Of a DNA stretch of 64,000 bases, positions 59,287 through 64,000 are shown one piece after another (positions within the stretch are counted from its first letter, which is position 1; every line of letters begins with the position of its first letter). Made by a program: the position numbers and the translations under genes. The stretch is from Achromobacter sp. UMC46 (GTDB lineage Bacteria > Pseudomonadota > Gammaproteobacteria > Burkholderiales > Burkholderiaceae_B). Under the pieces are notes generated by a model that had not been told where the DNA came from, ran no database searches, and saw only the letters and a program-made list of their open reading frames with translations. The DNA is taken from NCBI RefSeq assembly GCF_014170335.1, contig NZ_LZZS01000004.1, forward strand, positions 682,001 to 746,000. Reading direction: 5' to 3'.

Positions 59287-60855
59287 ATGAGCACCGTGCA
59301 GAATGTGTTGTTCATCATGGCCGACCAGCTGCGGGCCGACCACCTCAGCTGTTATGGCCATCCTTACCTGCAGACGCCCAGCCTGGACGCGCTGGCGGCG
59401 CGCGGCGCGCGGTTCGACCGGGCGTTCGTGAACTCCGGCGTCTGCGGCCCCTCGCGCATGAGCTACTACACGGGGCGCTACCCGTCGCGCCATGGCGCGA
59501 CCTGGAACCGCGTGCCGCTATCGGTCAACGAGATCACGCTGGGCGAGTACCTGGCGGGCCAGGGGCGGGAGCTGGCGCTGGCGGGCAAGACCCACATCAT
59601 TCCGGACAAGGCCGGCATGGAACGCCTGGCCATCGACGGCGCGTCCGAACTGGGCGTGCTGCTGAGCCGTGGCGGCTTTACGGAACTGGACCGTTACGAC
59701 GGCCACCACGCGCCCGGCAAGGAAAGCGGCTATCCCGCGTTCCTGCGCCGCCACGGCTACGACAGCGCAGACCCCTGGACCGACTACGTGATCGCGGGCG
59801 TGGACGAGAACGGCCAGGTCGTCAGCGGATGGAACATGCGCAACGTGCACTTGCCGTCGCGCGTGGCCGAACCGCATTCCGAAACTGCGTTCATGACGGA
59901 TCAGGCGCTGGACTTCATGAAGCAGCGCGGCAGCCAGCCCTGGGTGCTGCACCTGAGCTACGTCAAACCGCACTGGCCCTACATGGCGCCGGCGCCCTAC
60001 CACCAGCGCTATACCGCCGATCAATGCCTGCCGGTGCGGCGCAACCGCGAAGAGCTCGCGAACGCGCATCCGGTCGTGGCCGCCTACCGCCAGCAGGAAG
60101 AAAGCGTCAGCTTTTCAACCGACGAGTGCGTGCGCGTGGTGCGGCCGGCCTATCAAGGCCTGATCCGGCAACTGGACGACCACCTGGGCCGGCTGTTCGA
60201 CTATATGGAGGGTGCCGGGTTGATGAAGAACACGTTGATCGTGTTCACGGCGGATCACGGCGACTTCCTGGGCGACCATTGGCTGGGCGAGAAAGAACTG
60301 TTCTATGACACCGTGCAGCGGGTTCCCTTCATTGTGATGGACCCGTCGGCCGCGGCCGATGCGACGCGGGGCCGCGCCTTGGCGGACATGGTAGAGAGCG
60401 TGGACGTGGTGCCTACCATTTTGCGCGCGCTGGGTACGCCCGGGCCTGGCCATCGGCTGGAGGGGCGCGAACTGCAGACGCTGCTGCATGGCCGGGAGGC
60501 CGCCGCGCCATGGCGCGATTGCGTGTATTCCGAGCTGGACTACAGCTTTCGCCAGGCGCGCGTGCTGCGCGGCAAGACGCCGCAGAACGCGCGCGCCTGG
60601 TCAGTGCGGACCGACCGCTGGCGCTACGTGCATTGGCTGGACGAACCCGAACAGCTATTCGACCTGCATGCCGATCCCGATGAATTCCAGGATCTGGGCA
60701 CCAGCAGCGCGCACGCCGGCGTGCGCGCGGAACTGCGCGAACGCCTGCTGGACTGGATGCTGCGCGGCAAACGCCGCACCACGATCAGCGACGAGGCGGT
60801 GGAAAAAGCCACCAACGCGCACAAGCGGGCCGGGGTGTTTTTCGGACAGTGGTAG
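59287..60855 (+). CDS. Sulfatase / phosphonate monoester hydrolase family enzyme
   Basis: This 522-residue alkaline-phosphatase-superfamily hydrolase has the nucleophile Cys53 in VCGPSRMSYYTGRYPSR (CxPSR), the signal for conversion to formylglycine. Metal ligands are near Asp13 (IMADQLRADHL) and in TADHGDFLGDHWLGEKEL. The stretch around the CxPSR site and HLPSRVAEPHSETAF resembles bacterial phosphonate monoester hydrolases (PehA-like), promiscuous for sulfate and phosphate esters. The start at 59287 has GGGA upstream; an ATG at 59272 overlaps the Bug stop. There is no signal peptide, so it is cytoplasmic. Confidence 0.88.
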   Translation: MSTVQNVLFIMADQLRADHLSCYGHPYLQTPSLDALAARGARFDRAFVNSGVCGPSRMSYYTGRYPSRHGATWNRVPLSVNEITLGEYLAGQGRELALAGKTHIIPDKAGMERLAIDGASELGVLLSRGGFTELDRYDGHHAPGKESGYPAFLRRHGYDSADPWTDYVIAGVDENGQVVSGWNMRNVHLPSRVAEPHSETAFMTDQALDFMKQRGSQPWVLHLSYVKPHWPYMAPAPYHQRYTADQCLPVRRNREELANAHPVVAAYRQQEESVSFSTDECVRVVRPAYQGLIRQLDDHLGRLFDYMEGAGLMKNTLIVFTADHGDFLGDHWLGEKELFYDTVQRVPFIVMDPSAAADATRGRALADMVESVDVVPTILRALGTPGPGHRLEGRELQTLLHGREAAAPWRDCVYSELDYSFRQARVLRGKTPQNARAWSVRTDRWRYVHWLDEPEQLFDLHADPDEFQDLGTSSAHAGVRAELRERLLDWMLRGKRRTTISDEAVEKATNAHKRAGVFFGQW

Positions 60856-60873
60856 GCGCGGCGGGTCGCAGGC

Positions 60874-62577
60874 CTAGGCGGTGGTTTGCGTTTGCGGCGG
60901 GGAGGCCGTTGCCTGCTGCGCCTCCGGCCTCAATTCCCGCCGCAGGATCTTGCCGACGTTGGTGCGCGGCAGATCGTCGCGGAATTCCACGTAGCGCGGC
61001 ACCTTGTAGCCGGTCAGTTGCGTGCGGCAATGAGCGATCAGCGTTTCCGCGTCCAGCCCCGGATCCTTGCGGATCACGTACAGCTTCACCGCTTCGCCCG
61101 AACGCTCGTCCGGCACGCCGACGGCCGCCACTTCGCGCACGCCGGGATGCAGCGCCGCCGCGTCTTCGACCTCGTTCGGGTACACGTTGAAGCCGGACAC
61201 GAGGATCATGTCTTTCTTGCGGTCGATCAGGAACACGTAGCCGTTTTCGTCGACGTAGCCGATGTCACCGGTGCGCAGGAAGCCGTCGGAGTACATCACC
61301 AGCGCCGTCTCGTCGGGCCGGTTCCAATAGCCTTGCGTGACCTGGGGGCCGCGCACGCAGATCTCGCCGCTTTGGCCGATGCCTTGCTCTTCGCCGTCAT
61401 CGTTGCGGATGGATATCTCGGTGGACGGCACCGGCAGGCCGATCGAGCCGGTGAACACCTTGACGTCCAGCGGATTGACGGTGACGGCAGGCGAGGTCTC
61501 GGTCAGGCCGTAGGCCTGCGCCAGCGACTTGCCCGTGACGGCGCGCCAGCGGTCGGCCACGGCGCGCTGCACGGCCATGCCGCCGCCCATCGTCAGGCGC
61601 AGGCGCGAGAAATCCAGCTTGGCGAAATCCGGATGGTTGAGCAGGGCATTGAAGAGCGTGTTGACACCCGTGAAGGCGGAAAACGGCACCTTGCTCATCT
61701 CTTTGATCAGGCCGGGAATGTCGCGCGGATTGATGATCAGCAGGTTGCTGGCGCCGATCTTCATGAAGGTCAGGCAGTTCGCCGTCAGCGCGAAGATATG
61801 GTACAGCGGCAAGGCCGTCACGACGCACTCTTCGCCCTCTTTGACCAACGGCTTGATCCAGGCGTGGGCCTGGCTCAGGTTGGCCACCAGGTTGCCGTGC
61901 GTCAGCATCGCGGCCTTGGCCACGCCCGTCGTGCCACCCGTGTATTGCAGGCAGGCCAGGTCGCGCTGGTCCAACGGCACTTCCGTGAACGGCGCGTTGC
62001 GGCCGGCGCGCAGGGCGTCGCTTAGACGGACCGCGCCCGGCAGCGACCAGGCCGGCACCATGCGCTTGACGCGGCGGATCACGAAGTTCACCAGCCGGCC
62101 CTTGAGGGGGCCGAGCATTTCGCCGACGGACGTCACCAGCACGCGTTCGATCGCGGTCTGGGGCAGGGCTTTCTGCACGGTGGCCGCGAAGTTGTCGGCC
62201 ACGACGATGGCGCGCGCGCCCGAGTCCGCCAATTGGTGTTCAAGCTCGTGCGCGGTGTAGAGCGGGTTGCAGTTGACGACGATGCAGCCGGCGCGCAGCG
62301 CGCCGAACAGGCAGACGGGGTACTGCAGCAGGTTGGGCATCATGAGCGCGATGCGGTCGCCCTTGCCCAGCCCGTTGGCGTGCAGCCATGCGGCGAAGTC
62401 GCGCGTCAACGCGTCCAGTTCGGCGTAGCTGATGGATTTTCCCATGCTGATGTATGCGGTCTTGTCCGCATAGCGGCGGCAACTTTCCCGCACGACCGAG
62501 ACCAGCGTCGTTACGCCGTCCATCTCGATCTCAGCGGGAACGCCGGAGGGATAGCTCTTGTGCCAGATTCGTTCCAT
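60874..62577 (-). CDS. fadD: Long-chain-fatty-acid--CoA ligase
   Basis: This 567-residue ANL enzyme has LACLQYTGGTTGVAKAAMLTHGNL (P-loop), AYGLTETSPAV, RTGDIGYVDENGYVFLIDRKKDMILVSGFNVYPNEVED and the C-terminal catalytic Lys region PRTNVGKILRREL. The opening IWHKSYPSGVPAEIE is typical of FadD. It activates fatty acids for beta-oxidation or lipid synthesis. It lies 14 bases after the chalcone-isomerase-fold gene on the minus strand and ends convergent with the sulfatase gene. Confidence 0.94.
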   Translation of the reverse strand: MERIWHKSYPSGVPAEIEMDGVTTLVSVVRESCRRYADKTAYISMGKSISYAELDALTRDFAAWLHANGLGKGDRIALMMPNLLQYPVCLFGALRAGCIVVNCNPLYTAHELEHQLADSGARAIVVADNFAATVQKALPQTAIERVLVTSVGEMLGPLKGRLVNFVIRRVKRMVPAWSLPGAVRLSDALRAGRNAPFTEVPLDQRDLACLQYTGGTTGVAKAAMLTHGNLVANLSQAHAWIKPLVKEGEECVVTALPLYHIFALTANCLTFMKIGASNLLIINPRDIPGLIKEMSKVPFSAFTGVNTLFNALLNHPDFAKLDFSRLRLTMGGGMAVQRAVADRWRAVTGKSLAQAYGLTETSPAVTVNPLDVKVFTGSIGLPVPSTEISIRNDDGEEQGIGQSGEICVRGPQVTQGYWNRPDETALVMYSDGFLRTGDIGYVDENGYVFLIDRKKDMILVSGFNVYPNEVEDAAALHPGVREVAAVGVPDERSGEAVKLYVIRKDPGLDAETLIAHCRTQLTGYKVPRYVEFRDDLPRTNVGKILRRELRPEAQQATASPPQTQTTA

Positions 62578-62591
62578 CGTCGTGGTTCCGC

Positions 62592-63182
62592 CTAGTTGCC
62601 CAAGAGGGCTTTCTTCAGGGATGCTTGAGCGGGATTGTCGCCGAGCCAGACGCGCAGCAAGGCACGCGCGAAGCCGGGGCTGTCAATCCTGCCCCGTTGC
62701 TTGCCGTTGCCCATGATCGTGACGCCGCGCGCGTCGAAGTCCAGATCGACCACGTCGCCGGTTTTGGCGGTGCCGATCTCGGCCATCAAGCGGGACAAGC
62801 TGTCTGTAGGCGCTTTCAGCTCGGCAAGCTCCTGCTTGGACGTATTGTCGCGCAACCCTTCCTGCAACGCGTCGTCCAGGCTCTTGCTGTCCACGTCGCG
62901 CAGCAATTGCAGGCGGATGCGGCGCGGCTCTGCGCTGTTGACCAGCGTCGCGGCGTCGCTGCTCTTGGTGGTGGTGTATAGCGCGGCGACGTAGACCTTC
63001 ACGACGAACTTGGTGCGCACGCCGGCGCCGTTGAGCACTAGCGCGCGGCCGCCTTCGGACAACTGCTCCGGCACGCGCACGCCCGCGACCTCGATGTCGG
63101 CGGCAACGGCAGGCGCACCCGCCAGGCTGGCGGCAAGCATGAGGCTCAGGGCGGCGGATCGCCCTCCAGAGATGGGATGCAT
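62592..63182 (-). CDS. Chalcone isomerase-like exported protein
   Basis: This 196-residue protein has a signal peptide (LMLAASLAGAPAVAA). Its chalcone-isomerase fold is marked by LVLNGAGVRTKFVVKVYVAALYTTTKS, a RIRLQLLRDV strand and FARALLRVWLGDNPAQASLKKALLG. Bacterial members (chalcone_3 type) are not flavonoid enzymes; some bind fatty acids. GGAGGAG lies upstream. Its start overlaps the DUF4442 gene by 37 bases, and fadD follows, so a role near fatty-acid use is plausible. Confidence 0.88.
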   Translation of the reverse strand: MHPISGGRSAALSLMLAASLAGAPAVAADIEVAGVRVPEQLSEGGRALVLNGAGVRTKFVVKVYVAALYTTTKSSDAATLVNSAEPRRIRLQLLRDVDSKSLDDALQEGLRDNTSKQELAELKAPTDSLSRLMAEIGTAKTGDVVDLDFDARGVTIMGNGKQRGRIDSPGFARALLRVWLGDNPAQASLKKALLGN

Positions 63183-63691
63183 GGGTCTCCTCCTGTGTTC
63201 TTTCGCTTGTAGAACTTCTTGTCGGCGATATAGATCGTGCGTTCCACGACGGCATAGACCACGCCGTCCTTGTCCTTCAATTCCACCGTGTACGTGCGGG
63301 TAGTCTCGTGGTCCCGCGCGAGCAGGCGGCGGATCTCCGCGATTTCGCCGGGCGGCAGCCGGAAGTCCACATACAGCGTCGTGTAGGCGGGCTTGCGGTA
63401 GCGGATCGACGCCGCCTTGTCCCATACGATGTGGTCCGCGCCCAGCGCGGACATCAGCATCGTGGGGTGGGCGCCGTCGGTCACCGCGAACAGCGATCCG
63501 CCGTACATCGAGCCCACGATATTGCGCGTGCGCCGCAGCAGAGGAAGCTTGATGCGGATGTGCTGGAAATCCGGCGACACGTGCAGTACCCGGCCGCCGG
63601 TGGCGCGGAATGCCGGGTGCAGGTTGAAACCCACCCGCATCAGGCGCGCGCGCCATTCCGGCGACAGGCTCTTGAACCAATAGGGCTTCAC
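63146..63691 (-). CDS. DUF4442 hot-dog-fold protein (thioesterase-like)
   Basis: This 181-residue protein has the hot-dog/PaaI-like pattern of DUF4442 ([50 protein letters not shown]). Relatives are acyl-CoA thioesterases or uncharacterised. The start is a GTG at 63691, within a GTGA overlap with the thiolase stop. The 3' end overlaps the chalcone-isomerase-like gene by 37 bases, an unusually deep overlap that may reflect coupling. Confidence 0.85.
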   Translation of the reverse strand: MKPYWFKSLSPEWRARLMRVGFNLHPAFRATGGRVLHVSPDFQHIRIKLPLLRRTRNIVGSMYGGSLFAVTDGAHPTMLMSALGADHIVWDKAASIRYRKPAYTTLYVDFRLPPGEIAEIRRLLARDHETTRTYTVELKDKDGVVYAVVERTIYIADKKFYKRKNTGGDPCIPSLEGDPPP

Positions 63692-64000
63692 ATCGCCTCG
63701 AACAGGCCGGCCGCGCCCATGCCGGTGCCGATGCACATGGTGACCAGCCCGTACTTGCCGCCCGTGCGACGCAGGCCATGCGTGATCGTGGCCGTGCGGA
63801 TCGCGCCGGTCGCGCCCAGCGGATGGCCCAGCGCGATGGCGCCGCCCAGGGGGTTGACCTTGGCCGGATCCAGTTTCAGCTCCCGGATCACCGCCAGCGA
63901 CTGCGCCGCGAAGGCCTCGTTCAGTTCGATCCAGTCCAGCGCGTCCTGCGTGATGCCAGCGCGGTCCAGCACCTTGGGGATGGCGGCAATCGGGCCGATG
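63688..64000 (-). CDS. Acetyl-CoA C-acyltransferase (thiolase), C-terminal part
   Basis: Only about the last 104 codons are in the window; the gene continues beyond 64000. The visible part holds the thiolase C-terminal motifs [37 protein letters not shown] (catalytic His) and [18 protein letters not shown] (catalytic Cys). It degrades or forms 3-ketoacyl-CoA in fatty-acid metabolism and heads the minus-strand fatty-acid group with DUF4442, the chalcone-isomerase-fold protein and FadD. Confidence 0.95.
   Translation of the reverse strand, partial: IGPIAAIPKVLDRAGITQDALDWIELNEAFAAQSLAVIRELKLDPAKVNPLGGAIALGHPLGATGAIRTATITHGLRRTGGKYGLVTMCIGTGMGAAGLFEAM

Overview
The window is a high-GC, gene-dense stretch of a betaproteobacterial chromosome. 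It is most likely from Alcaligenaceae, and the gene content looks like Achromobacter or a close Bordetella relative. The reasons are four orphan TctC/Bug-type periplasmic binding proteins, many IclR, GntR and LysR regulators beside small catabolic operons, the order accA-tilS-lysC, and the overall codon style. No CRISPR array, insertion sequence, prophage or plasmid origin was seen. The genus is an inference from content, not a measured match.

Layout. 1-7.5 kb: an ureide-type operon on the minus strand (ABC importer, AtzG/AtzE amidase pair, FCD-GntR regulator, with an AtzH/HpxZ-like gene further downstream) and a divergent LysR gene. 7.6-13.6 kb: an EthD-like protein, an MHS-family transporter, and a minus-strand group of LysR, class II aldolase, Bug receptor and 2-hydroxyacid dehydrogenase. 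13.8-18.8 kb: a tightly coupled envelope operon of imelysin, di-haem oxidoreductase, second imelysin and DUF1513 protein. 18.9-23.5 kb: MscS channel, IclR with a divergent Bug receptor, TrmJ and SuhB. 23.7-37.1 kb: a housekeeping core of a TerC/CorC protein, uppP, lpxH, a cyclophilin, a TPR protein, cysS, an AlkA-type glycosylase, accA, tilS, lysC, tRNA-Ser(GCT), mnmH, and a DUF2199 gene beside an ankyrin gene. 37.2-45.4 kb: an AcpA-type Tat lipoprotein, three identical tRNA-Arg(ACG) genes, a DUF3079 gene, an SDR/LysR pair, two paralogous proteins of unknown function (one carrying an HTH), a class III sirtuin and a cysteine dioxygenase.

44.7-53.3 kb looks like one regulon. An IclR gene with a palindrome just before its start faces a Bug receptor plus FAD protein on the minus strand. 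Divergent from these runs a five-gene acyl-CoA operon (family III CoA-transferase, crotonase-like protein, GctAB/IpdAB-like pair, AMP ligase). The same palindrome recurs in the divergent promoter region. 53.3-57.5 kb: a D-threonate-type operon (KdgT-like permease, DUF1537 kinase, PdxA2, GntR) with a perfect 12-bp inverted repeat upstream. 57.6-64 kb: MarR, a Bug receptor coupled to a sulfatase/phosphonate monoester hydrolase, then a minus-strand fatty-acid group (thiolase running off the edge, DUF4442 hot-dog protein, chalcone-isomerase-fold protein, FadD).

Almost every gene has a recognisable family. The least explained items are the paralogous pair at 41.9-42.9 kb, the CoA operon whose crotonase and CoA-transferase-like subunits lack the usual catalytic glutamates, and the imelysin/di-haem operon. 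Identifications come from reading sequence and remembered family motifs, with no database search.
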